This document shows positions 7,721-15,311 of a stretch of 64,000 bases of DNA, one piece after another. The stretch's first letter is position 1. Every line of letters begins with the position of its first letter. A program made the position numbers and the translations under genes. The notes below the pieces were generated by a model, which saw only the letters and a list, made by a program, of their open reading frames with translations, was not told where the DNA came from and made no database searches. The DNA lies in assembly GCF_003626535.1 (NCBI RefSeq), contig NZ_RBAL01000020.1, positions 53,785 through 117,784 of the forward strand, in the 5' to 3' direction. This DNA is from Streptomyces hoynatensis. GTDB lineage: Bacteria > Actinomycetota > Actinomycetes > Streptomycetales > Streptomycetaceae.

Positions 7721-8950
7721 ATGACTGAGCTCTCCCGCCGCCGCCTCCTCACCACCGCGGGCGCGACCGGCGCCGGCGGCCTCGCCCTCGGCACGACCGG
7801 CGGCGCCCTCGCCCACGCGGCCACCACCAGGGACCGTGGCCCCGGCCTGTCCACCGTCGGCTCCACCTCCGTGCCCTTCCACGGCACGCACCAGCCCGGC
7901 ATCACCACCCCGATCCAGGCGCACGGGCACCTCGCCGCGTTCGACCTGGTGCCGGGGGCGGGACGGCGGCAGGCCGCCGGGCTGCTGCGCCGCTGGTCCA
8001 CGCTCGCCGCCGACCTGATGGCGGGCGGCACCGCGGAGACCGACACCGGGGTGGCCAGGGACGCGGGACCCGCCTCCCTGACCGTCACCTTCGGCTTCGG
8101 CCGGGGCTTCTTCGACGCCACGGACCTCGCCCACGCCCGCCCGGCGGCGCTCGACCCGCTGCCGCAGTTCTCCAGCGACCACCTCGATCCCGAGCGTTCC
8201 GACGGCGATCTGTGGGTGCAGATCGGCGCCGACGACGGACTGGTCGCGTTCCAGGCGCTGCGCGTGCTCCAGCGTGCGGCCATCGAGTCGGGGGCGGCCC
8301 GGGTCCGCTGGCAGATGTCCGGCTTCAGTCGCAGCCCGGGCGCCACGGCCCGGCCGATGACCACCCGCAACCTGATGGGCCAGGTGGACGGCACCAACAA
8401 CCCGCAGCCCTCGGACCCCGACTTCGACCGGCGGATCTTCGTGCCGGCCGGCGGCGAACCCGGCTGGATGGCGCACGGCTCCTACGCGGTGGTGCGCCGC
8501 ATCCGGATGCTCCTCGACGACTGGGAGGCGCAGTCGCGCGCGGAGCAGGAGCGCGTGATAGGGCGCAGGAAGTCCGACGGAGCGCCGCTGACCGGGGAGG
8601 AGGAGACCAGCCCGGTGGACCTGGACGCGGTCGACGAGGCGGGGGACCCGGTGATTCCCGCCAACGCCCACATCCGGGTGACCTCGCCCGACACCAACGG
8701 CGGGGCGGCGATGCTGCGCAGGTCCTTCTCCTTCCACGACGGCTTCCGCGCGGACGGGGCGCCGGACGCCGGGCTGCTCTTCGTGTGCTGGCAGGCCGAT
8801 CCGCTGAACGGCTTCGTGCCGGTGCAGCGGAAGCTGGACCGGGGCGACGCGCTGTCGGCGTACATCAGGCACGAGGCCAGCGCGCTGTTCGCGGTGCCGG
8901 GCGGCGCGGCCGAGGGCGAGTACGTGGGGCAGGCGCTGCTTGAGGGGTGA
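7721..8950 (+). CDS. dtpA: Dyp-type heme peroxidase, Tat-exported (DtpA-like)
   Basis: 409 aa. It has a twin-arginine signal (SRRRLL at 5-10, then a hydrophobic stretch ending AHA), a Dyp signature GQVDG at 220-224 (D223 is the likely catalytic Asp) followed by TNNP, and H317 in AHIRV as the likely proximal heme ligand by analogy to EfeB. EfeUO iron-transport genes are absent; instead it sits with sco, ecuC and copCD. In S. lividans this peroxidase (DtpA) is linked to maturation of the copper radical oxidase GlxA, so a role in copper-dependent hyphal-tip glycan formation is inferred. Confidence 0.9.
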   Translation: MTELSRRRLLTTAGATGAGGLALGTTGGALAHAATTRDRGPGLSTVGSTSVPFHGTHQPGITTPIQAHGHLAAFDLVPGAGRRQAAGLLRRWSTLAADLMAGGTAETDTGVARDAGPASLTVTFGFGRGFFDATDLAHARPAALDPLPQFSSDHLDPERSDGDLWVQIGADDGLVAFQALRVLQRAAIESGAARVRWQMSGFSRSPGATARPMTTRNLMGQVDGTNNPQPSDPDFDRRIFVPAGGEPGWMAHGSYAVVRRIRMLLDDWEAQSRAEQERVIGRRKSDGAPLTGEEETSPVDLDAVDEAGDPVIPANAHIRVTSPDTNGGAAMLRRSFSFHDGFRADGAPDAGLLFVCWQADPLNGFVPVQRKLDRGDALSAYIRHEASALFAVPGGAAEGEYVGQALLEG

Positions 8951-9025
8951 GGGGCGTGGGGCGGCGGCGCCGGGGGCGGGCCGCCCGGGGGCCGAGGCGA
9001 GAGGCGGCGGGGGCGCGCCGCGGGC

Positions 9026-9031
9026 TACCGT
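9026..9031 (+). promoter_or_regulatory. -10 box of a leaderless pheA promoter
   Basis: TACCGT lies 7 nt before the ATG of pheA, so transcription should begin at or next to the start codon. No ribosome site is present, which supports both the start choice and leaderless translation. Confidence 0.55.
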
Positions 9032-9038
9032 TGGCCGC

Positions 9039-9983
9039 ATGACAGCTGCCAGCCGCTATGCGTACCTGGGCCCCGAGGGCACCTTCACCGAAGCCGCGCT
9101 CCGCTCCCTCCCGGAGGCGGCGACCCGCGAGCTGGTGCCGATGATCTCGGTGCCGGCCGCCCTCGACGCCGTCAGGTCGGGCTCGGCCGCGGGCGCGCTC
9201 GTGCCCATCGAGAACTCGGTCGAGGGCGGGGTCTCGGCCACCGTGGACGAGCTGGCCTCGGGCGAGCCGCTGATGATCTACCGCGAGGTGCTGCTGCCGA
9301 TCGCCTTCGCGCTGCTGGTGCGTCCCGGCACGAAGATCGACGACGTGAAGACGGTGACGGGGCACCCGGTGGCGCAGCCGCAGGTGCGCGGCTGGCTGGA
9401 GCGTTTCCTGCCGGAGGCCCAGTGGGAGTCGGCGGCCTCGAACGCGGATGGGGCGCGGCTGGTGCAGGAGGGGCGGTACGACGCGGCCTTCGCGGGCGAG
9501 TTCGCCGCCCCGATCTACGGGCTTGAGCCGCTGGTCACCGACATCCACGACGCGCAGAACGCCACCACCCGCTTCGTGCTGACCGGGCGTCCGGCCAGGC
9601 CGGCGGCCCCGACCGGCGCGGACAAGACCTCGGTGGTGCTGTGGCTGCGGCTGGACCACCCGGGCGCGCTGCTCGAACTGCTGCAGGAGTTCGCGACCTG
9701 CGGCGTCAACCTCATGCGGATCGAGTCCCGGCCGACCGGCAAGGGCCTGGGGCAGTACTGCTTCTCCGTGGACTGCGAGGGCCACATCGCGGACCGGCGG
9801 GTGGGCGAGGCGCTGATGGGGCTGAAGCGGCTGTGCGCCGACGTGCGTTTCCTCGGCTCGTACCCGCGGGCGGACCAGGTGGCGCCCACGGTGCGGACTG
9901 GCACCGCGGACGAGGACTTCCTGACGGCCGCGGACTGGCTGACGCGGTGCCTGGACGGGCGGCTCGGGCCCAGCGAACGCTGA
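9039..9983 (+). CDS. pheA: Prephenate dehydratase
   Basis: 314 aa. It converts prephenate to phenylpyruvate in phenylalanine synthesis. The N-terminal PDT domain begins YLGPEGTFTE and contains the substrate/catalytic motif ATTRFVL (the family's TTRF). A C-terminal ACT domain carries ESRP and GLGQYCF, the phenylalanine-binding region that gives feedback inhibition. No chorismate mutase domain is present, as usual for actinobacteria. The ATG at 9039 was chosen because the product then begins at the domain, and a leaderless -10 box precedes it. Confidence 0.95.
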   Translation: MTAASRYAYLGPEGTFTEAALRSLPEAATRELVPMISVPAALDAVRSGSAAGALVPIENSVEGGVSATVDELASGEPLMIYREVLLPIAFALLVRPGTKIDDVKTVTGHPVAQPQVRGWLERFLPEAQWESAASNADGARLVQEGRYDAAFAGEFAAPIYGLEPLVTDIHDAQNATTRFVLTGRPARPAAPTGADKTSVVLWLRLDHPGALLELLQEFATCGVNLMRIESRPTGKGLGQYCFSVDCEGHIADRRVGEALMGLKRLCADVRFLGSYPRADQVAPTVRTGTADEDFLTAADWLTRCLDGRLGPSER

Positions 9984-10136
9984 GGGCGGGGCCGGCCGAA
10001 CGCCGAACGGGCCGGCCGCATGCTGAAGGGGGCCGCGGAACGCCGGGGGCCGGTCCCGGCGAACGCCGCGGGGCGGGGCCGCGGGGGCGTTGCGGAGGGG
10101 CCCGGACGCCTGCCGGGGGAGGGCGGCGCCCCGGCC

Positions 10137-10479
10137 TGTGGATTGTCCGCAGAGTTATCCACAGGCGGCCCTCCGTGCCTGGGGATAAGTCGACACGCCC
10201 GCCGGGGAATCTTCCGGGCAATGTCGACCTATCCCCAGGGTGGGCGCGAAGGGCCGCACAGCGGAGCGAATCGGAAGTCGTCACCCGAATCGCGGCCGAT
10301 AACTCTCCGGAGTGAGGTAATTCTCTTCGGATTCGCTCATAAGAGAGTGTGAGCCGACGCCTGAGGGGGAACTGTACGGCCTTCACCGAACGGCCGGAAT
10401 CTACCCCCGACGGATATCCACAGGCCGAGCGAAGCGCCTGTGGATAACCCGGTGGACAGTCCCGCTGACCTGTGGATTC
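10137..10479. other. DnaA-box cluster between pheA and serS
   Basis: The 585-bp pheA-serS gap (9984-10568) holds no convincing gene but several 9-mers matching the DnaA box TTATCCACA. Perfect boxes: 10155-10163 (+) and 10439-10447 (-). One-mismatch forms: CAATCCACA (10137-10145, -), ATATCCACA (10414-10422, +), GAATCCACA (10471-10479, -), TTATCCCCA (10180-10188, -) and TTGTCCGCA (10143-10151, +). The 10415-10446 pair forms an inverted repeat (TATCCACAGGC/GCCTGTGGATA, 10-nt spacer). No dnaA or dnaN is adjacent, so this is more likely a DnaA-titration or regulatory site than an origin. Confidence 0.7.
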
Positions 10480-10556
10480 CCTCCTCAGACCTATGTCGCA
10501 AAAGGGGCAAAAAGCCTCCCTTGCCCATGCGCTGCCTCCCGCCCCGAAGGCGCCGG

Positions 10557-10562
10557 TAGCCT
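10557..10562 (+). promoter_or_regulatory. -10 box of a leaderless serS promoter
   Basis: TAGCCT lies 6 nt before the GTG of serS and no Shine-Dalgarno sequence is present. The mRNA probably starts at the initiation codon. Confidence 0.5.
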
Positions 10563-10568
10563 GGTGCC

Positions 10569-11849
10569 GTGATTGACCTCCGGCTGCTTCGCGAAGACCC
10601 CGACCGAGTACGCGCCTCGCAGCGCGCCCGCGGAGAGGACGTCGGCCTCGTCGACGCGCTGCTCTCCGCGGACGAGCGGCGCCGGGCCTCCGGCCTCAGG
10701 TTCGACGAGCTGCGCGCCGAGCAGAAGCAGCTGGGCAAGCGCATCCCGCGGGCCGCGGGCGAGGAGAAGGCCGCCCTGCTGGCCCGCGCCGGGGAGCTCG
10801 CCACCGCGGTCAAGGCGGCGGACGCCGAGCGGGACGCGGCCGCCGCGCAGGCCCAGGAGCTGCTGCTGCGGCTGGGCAACCTGGTCCACCCCAAGGCGCC
10901 GGTCGGCGGCGAGGAGGACTTCGCCGTCCGGGAGACGCTCGGCACCCCCCGGGACTTCGCCGCCGAGGGCTTCGAGCCCAGGGACCACCTCGAACTCGGC
11001 CGGCTCCTGGGCGCGATCGACACCGAGCGCGGCGCCAAGGTCTCGGGATCGCGCTTCTACTACCTGACGGGCGTCGGCGCCCTCCTCGAACTCGCCCTGG
11101 TCAACGCGGCCGTCGCCCAGGCCACCGCGGCCGGGTTCACCCCGATGCTCACCCCGGCCCTGGTCAAGCCGCGCGCCATGGAGGGCACCGGCTTCCTCGG
11201 CCAGGCCGAGCAGGACGTCTACCACCTGGAGAAGGACGACTTCTACCTGGTGGGCACCTCCGAGGTGCCGCTCGCCGGCTACCACATGGACGAGATCCTG
11301 GACGCGGACCGGCTGCCGCTGCGGTACGCGGGCTTCTCGCCCTGCTTCCGGCGCGAGGCCGGCTCGTACGGGAAGGACACCAGGGGCATCTTCCGGGTCC
11401 ACCAGTTCGACAAGGTGGAGATGTTCTCCTACGTCGCCCCCGAGGAGGCGGAGGCCGAGCACGAGCGGCTGCTCGCCTGGGAGAAGGAGTGGCTGACCTC
11501 GCTCGAACTGCCCTTCAGGGTCGTCGAGTTGGCCAGCGGCGACCTGGGGGCCTCGGCGGCGAGGAAGTTCGACTGCGAGGCGTGGATTCCCACCCAGGGC
11601 AAGTACCGCGAGCTGACCTCCACCTCGAACTGCACCGAGTTCCAGTCCAGGCGCCTGCAGATCAGGATGCGCGGCAAGGACGGCACCGTCCGCCCGGTGG
11701 CCACGCTGAACGGCACGCTGTGCGCCGTCACGCGCGCCATCGTCGCCCTGCTGGAGAACCACCAGCGGCCCGACGGCTCCGTGCACGTCCCCGAGGTGCT
11801 GCGCCCCTACCTGGGCGGGCGCGCGCTGCTGGAACCGGTGACGAAGTGA
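10569..11849 (+). CDS. serS: Seryl-tRNA synthetase
   Basis: 426 aa, standard bacterial length. It charges tRNA-Ser with serine. The N-terminal antiparallel coiled-coil arm (about residues 28-100, rich in Arg/Glu/Ala) reaches for the long variable arm of tRNA-Ser. The class II core shows motif 2 (FRREAGSYG, then TRGIFRVHQFDKVE) and motif 3 (NGTLCAVTRAIVALLE with the ATP-binding Arg). It begins with GTG directly behind a -10 box. Confidence 0.97.
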   Translation: MIDLRLLREDPDRVRASQRARGEDVGLVDALLSADERRRASGLRFDELRAEQKQLGKRIPRAAGEEKAALLARAGELATAVKAADAERDAAAAQAQELLLRLGNLVHPKAPVGGEEDFAVRETLGTPRDFAAEGFEPRDHLELGRLLGAIDTERGAKVSGSRFYYLTGVGALLELALVNAAVAQATAAGFTPMLTPALVKPRAMEGTGFLGQAEQDVYHLEKDDFYLVGTSEVPLAGYHMDEILDADRLPLRYAGFSPCFRREAGSYGKDTRGIFRVHQFDKVEMFSYVAPEEAEAEHERLLAWEKEWLTSLELPFRVVELASGDLGASAARKFDCEAWIPTQGKYRELTSTSNCTEFQSRRLQIRMRGKDGTVRPVATLNGTLCAVTRAIVALLENHQRPDGSVHVPEVLRPYLGGRALLEPVTK

Positions 11850-11916
11850 CCCGGGGCGACGTGGCCGGGGGCGACGTGACCTGGGCCGACGTGGGCGGCG
11901 CCGCGGCGGCCCGGCG

Positions 11917-12777
11917 GTGAGCGGGCCCAGCCTCCCGCACCGCTTCCCCTACCGGCTGGTCGCCACCGATCTCGACGGCACGCTGCTGCGCAGCGACCAC
12001 ACCATCTCGCAGCGCACCAGGGACGCGCTCGCCGCCGCGCAGGCGGCGGGCGCCGAGCACATCGTGGTCACCGGCCGCAGCGTGGTGTGGACCCGGCACA
12101 TCCTGGACCAGCTCGGCTACGTGGGCCTCGCGGTCTGCGCCCAGGGGGCGGAGCTGTACCACGCGGGCGAACACCGCCTGCTGACCTCGGTCACCCTGGA
12201 CCGCGCGCTCGCCGGGTCGGCCGTCGCCACCCTGGAGTCGGCGATCGGCCCGCTGTACCTGGCCGTCAACCGCGACGGCCTCGACGGGGACGTCGTGATG
12301 GAGCCGGAGTTCCACGCGGTGGCCGGCGGCACCTACGGCGCCGGGGAGGCCGGCGCCCCGCGCCCGGTGCGGGCGCGGGGGCGTGCGGAGCTCTTCGCCG
12401 AGCCGATCAGCAAGGTGTACCTGCTCCACCCCGGCCTCACCACCGACGAACTCGCCACCGCCGCCAGGGCCAGGATCGGGGACCGCGTCGGCATCGTCGT
12501 CTCGGGCGAGCACCTGGTCGAGATGCTGCCCCTCGGCCTGACGAAGGCGACCGGCCTCTCGCTGGCCGCCCGGCGCCTCGGGGTGCGCGGCTCCCAGGCC
12601 GTCGCCTTCGGCGACATGCCCAACGACATCCCGATGCTGACCTGGGCGGCGCACGGCGTGGCGATGGCCGGCGCGCACCCCGAACTGCGCGCGGTGGCCG
12701 ACGAGGTCACCACGAGCAACGACGCGGACGGCATCGCGGAGGTCCTGGAACGGCTGCTGCGCCCCGTCCTGGACTGA
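11917..12777 (+). CDS. HAD-superfamily phosphatase, Cof/IIB type
   Basis: 286 aa. HAD motif 1 is DLDGTLL (nucleophile and acid/base Asp) near residue 17; motif 4 is FGDMPND near residue 230. A IIB-type cap lies between. Substrates in this family are sugar phosphates or FMN-like molecules; none can be assigned here. It follows serS by 67 nt on the same strand. A close paralogue lies at 21600-22424; both keep FGDMPND and a downstream AHPE/AHPA motif. Confidence 0.85.
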   Translation: MSGPSLPHRFPYRLVATDLDGTLLRSDHTISQRTRDALAAAQAAGAEHIVVTGRSVVWTRHILDQLGYVGLAVCAQGAELYHAGEHRLLTSVTLDRALAGSAVATLESAIGPLYLAVNRDGLDGDVVMEPEFHAVAGGTYGAGEAGAPRPVRARGRAELFAEPISKVYLLHPGLTTDELATAARARIGDRVGIVVSGEHLVEMLPLGLTKATGLSLAARRLGVRGSQAVAFGDMPNDIPMLTWAAHGVAMAGAHPELRAVADEVTTSNDADGIAEVLERLLRPVLD

Positions 12778-13007
12778 GCAGGACCGGGCCGGGCGCACCC
12801 CGGGGCGGCCCTGTCCGCAGGCGGTGCACATCCGCCCGCCCCGCGGCCGCCGCCCCGCAGCCGCCGCCCGGCGCGCGCCGCCAACCGGCCCCGCCGTGGC
12901 CACCTTTCCGGCACCCGCGGCCGGCCCGCTGCTCACCCGCCCGGCCCCCGGCCGTCGTTGCCCGGCCGTGCCCGCGTCACCGGCCTCCTCCAGGGTGCTC
13001 CCGAGCC

Positions 13008-13433
13008 GTGGACTACGTCTACGGCAGCAGCGCCCCGGGCACCGGCTGGTGCTACCTGCATCCGGGGCCCGCGGACTCCTGGGCCGGGCGGCGCGCCCAC
13101 ACCTTCACGCTGCGCTTCCTGCCGGACGAGGCGCCCGCGGCCGACCTGGGCTTCGCGCCGTGGCTGACCGACACGCACGCGCCCCTGCCCGGCACCGCCG
13201 ACCTGGCGCTCAACGGCACCCTCGTGGAGACGCTCGCCTTCGCCGGGGGCGCGACCAAGGGCTCCCTGGCGGGGTACCCCACCGCGCCGGGCAGCCCGCT
13301 GAAGCCCTCCTTCCACGAACTCCCGCTGCCCGCCGCGGCGTTCATCGCGAGCGAGAACGTGCTGACGCCGGCCGAGACGCGGGGCTCCCGGCACGCCCAC
13401 GACGCGATCGGGGTGTTCGCGCCGGCCGGGTAG
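13008..13433 (+). pseudogene. Remnant resembling the C-terminal domain of a family 4 polysaccharide lyase
   Basis: The frame from a GTG at 13008 encodes 141 aa with strong coding character: YVYGSSAPGTGW, HTFTLRF, LNGTLVETLAF, ATKGSLAG and HAHDAIGVF. This resembles the carbohydrate-binding domain III at the end of rhamnogalacturonan-lyase-like (PL4) proteins, which are normally several times longer. There is no ribosome site, no signal peptide and no catalytic part. The frame stays open upstream, but 12778-13007 there is low-complexity Pro/Ala/Arg sequence typical of non-coding GC-rich DNA. A 5'-deleted gene is the simplest reading; a genuine short secreted or intracellular protein is less likely. 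Confidence 0.5.
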
Positions 13434-13448
13434 GCTGCGCCGGGCACC

Positions 13449-13490
13449 GGGCCCGGCGGTTTCCCGAGGTGGGGAACCGCCGGGCCCTTT
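13449..13490 (+). terminator. Intrinsic terminator hairpin
   Basis: A 17-bp stem with one mismatch (left arm GGGCCCGGCGGTTTCCC, 5-nt loop, matching right arm) is followed by TTTCGTG. It lies just after the lyase remnant and before the ECF sigma gene and probably ends transcription from the left. Confidence 0.8.
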
Positions 13491-13527
13491 CGTGTAACGG
13501 AACGGGCGGCGCCGGACATTGCCAGGC

Positions 13528-14052
13528 ATGGAAGCACAACAGGCCGAGGAGTTCGACCGGCTCTTCCGGTCGACCTTTCGCCGGGTGTTGGCCTACTGCC
13601 TGCGCCGGACCGGCGAGCCCGCCGCGCACGACGCGGCGGCCGAGGTGTACGCGGTGGCCTGGCGCCGCCGCAGGCACCTGCCGCGGGACGAGCACGACGC
13701 GGCCCTGTGGCTGCTGGGCGTCGCCAGGAAGGTGCTGGCCAACCAGGCCCGCGGCCAGCGGCGCTGGACGCGGCTCCTGCTGCGGGCCGCGGAGCGGGCC
13801 GAGGCGCCCGAGCCCGGCGGGGCCGCGCCCGGCGCGCCCGACCTGACCGCGGCGCTGGCCGGACTGTCCGCCACCGACCAGGAGTTGCTGCGGCTGGCCT
13901 ACTGGGACGACCTGCCGAACGCCGACATCGCCACCGTGCTCGGCATTTCGGCCGGAGCCGTCGCCACCCGGCTGCACCGGGCCAGGGAACGCCTGCGCCC
14001 GCTGCTGACCACGCCCCGCCACGACACGAAGGATCTGGAACATGCCGAATGA
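13528..14052 (+). CDS. ECF-family RNA polymerase sigma factor
   Basis: 174 aa. Region 2 spans about residues 8-75 (FDRLFRSTFRRVLAYCLRR, AAEVYAVAWRR) and region 4 about 110-160, with the helix-turn-helix NADIATVLGISAGAVATRLHRAR. It directs RNA polymerase to a small stress regulon, presumably under control of the membrane protein encoded by the next gene, whose start overlaps by 11 nt. The ATG at 13528 was chosen; a TTG three codons earlier is possible. No good ribosome site is seen. Confidence 0.88.
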   Translation: MEAQQAEEFDRLFRSTFRRVLAYCLRRTGEPAAHDAAAEVYAVAWRRRRHLPRDEHDAALWLLGVARKVLANQARGQRRWTRLLLRAAERAEAPEPGGAAPGAPDLTAALAGLSATDQELLRLAYWDDLPNADIATVLGISAGAVATRLHRARERLRPLLTTPRHDTKDLEHAE

Positions 14053-14830
14053 CGAGGGGAACGACCGGCTCGCCGCCCTGCTGCGGGCGCACGACCCGGT
14101 GCGGGAGGACGAACTGCCAAGCGCCGGGGACCCGGTGGGACTGCGAGTGCTGGACCGGGCCCGCAGGCGCTCGCGGCGGGCGCGGACCCGGCGCCTGGTG
14201 CTGGTGCCCGCGGCGACCCTGGCCATGACGGGCGCCACCGCCGGGGCCTACGCCTGGGTCTCGGCGCCCGGGCAGCCCACCAACTCGGCGCAGCTGACCT
14301 GCGTGACGCCGACCTCCCAGGTGGGCGTCGAGTTCTACGCCTCGGAGGGGACGCCGGCGGACCTGTGCCGCGACATGTGGCAGTACTACGCGGACGGGCC
14401 GGCGCCCGAGTCGCTGACCGCCTGCGTCGAGGCGGACAGGTGGAACTCGATCTACGTGTACGAGGGAGACGCGGCGGAGTGCGCAAGGCACGGCCAGGAG
14501 CCGTACACGGGTGTGTCCGACGAGCAGTACCGGTTCTCCGCGTTCCGCGCGGAGCTGGAGGAGGCCGACGCCGGTTGCGTGTCGGCCGAGGAACTGCGGG
14601 CGAAGGCCGAGGAGTTGCTGGCCGAACACGGCCTCGGCGGCTGGACGGTGGAGACGGAGCCCGTCGGCGCGTCGCCGCTCTCGGGGCCCTGCGAGATGGT
14701 CACCGGCTTCGACGAGGAGACACGGACCGTCTCCCTGGCCCCGTGGGGGGACCCTCTTTCGCCCGGCGACGAGGCGTCGGCCGACGTGACGGTGCCGGCC
14801 GAGAACGGCGCGCTGCGGCCGGCGAACTGA
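14042..14830 (+). CDS. Membrane-anchored partner of the ECF sigma factor (putative anti-sigma or effector)
   Basis: 262 aa. A short acidic cytoplasmic part of about 40 residues leads into a very basic stretch (RARRRSRRARTRR), one membrane helix near residues 55-75, then an extracellular domain with six or more cysteines (TCVTP, LCRDMW, ACVEADR, ECARHG, GCVSAEE, PCEMV), probably disulfide-bonded. It lacks the HxxxCxxC zinc motif of ZAS anti-sigma factors, so it could be an anti-sigma protein of another type or a co-transcribed effector. The gene overlap supports a functional pair. Confidence 0.6.
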   Translation: MPNDEGNDRLAALLRAHDPVREDELPSAGDPVGLRVLDRARRRSRRARTRRLVLVPAATLAMTGATAGAYAWVSAPGQPTNSAQLTCVTPTSQVGVEFYASEGTPADLCRDMWQYYADGPAPESLTACVEADRWNSIYVYEGDAAECARHGQEPYTGVSDEQYRFSAFRAELEEADAGCVSAEELRAKAEELLAEHGLGGWTVETEPVGASPLSGPCEMVTGFDEETRTVSLAPWGDPLSPGDEASADVTVPAENGALRPAN

Positions 14831-14847
14831 ACTCCGGCAGGGTGGAG

Positions 14848-15105
14848 TTATCCACAGGTGTGGGGGAACGAGGGCGTCTCCGATAGCTGCCGGGGCGTCA
14901 CAAGGGCGGCTCGGGCGGCCTTTTCCTCCCCGCCTGTGGATAACTCTGCCTCTGGCATGCGACTTTGACGGGGCATAAAGAAGCAGGTCAAGCGTCCCGA
15001 GTCCGCCCGCGGGACGCCGGAAGGGAACCTCCGCGGCGCCCAGCCGTCACCCGCTTCCGCCCCTGTGGACAACTCGCCTGTGGATAACCGCATTCCTGTG
15101 GATAA
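14848..15105. other. DnaA-box cluster with five perfect boxes
   Basis: The 481-bp gap 14831-15311 contains five exact DnaA boxes: TTATCCACA at 14848-14856 (+), 14935-14943 (-), 15079-15087 (-) and 15097-15105 (-), and TTGTCCACA, the form favoured in Streptomyces, at 15064-15072 (-). Three lie within 42 bp. No gene, dnaA or dnaN is near and no AT-rich unwinding element is seen, so an origin is unlikely. A DnaA-titrating or timing locus, or DnaA control of the downstream aminotransferase gene, is plausible. Confidence 0.8.
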
Positions 15106-15311
15106 CCAGGCCCGCACCTGGAACGGCCGCAGCGGGCGGTGCGGTCCGGCCGACGCGCGGGACACCCGGCCCGGCCCGGCTCGGCTCGGCTCGGTGACAA
15201 CCTGGGGCGGGGAACGGCGCTCCCCGGTGCCGCGGCGAGCCATCGCCCTGGGGCGCGACTCCTCGCCTGGGGCCCGGGTTTACTGGGGGGAACCGAGCGA
15301 AGCGAGGGCAC

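Noticed and set aside
10020..10352. 110-residue frame in the pheA-serS gap
   Set aside because: It runs through the DnaA boxes, lacks a ribosome site and has no regular coding pattern.
13008..13433. Intact independent gene
   Set aside because: No start signal, no signal peptide and only one domain of a longer family; called a remnant instead, with moderate certainty.
9984..15311. The DnaA-box clusters as the replication origin oriC
   Set aside because: No dnaA, dnaN or recF nearby, far fewer boxes than the roughly twenty of a streptomycete oriC, and no AT-rich unwinding stretch.
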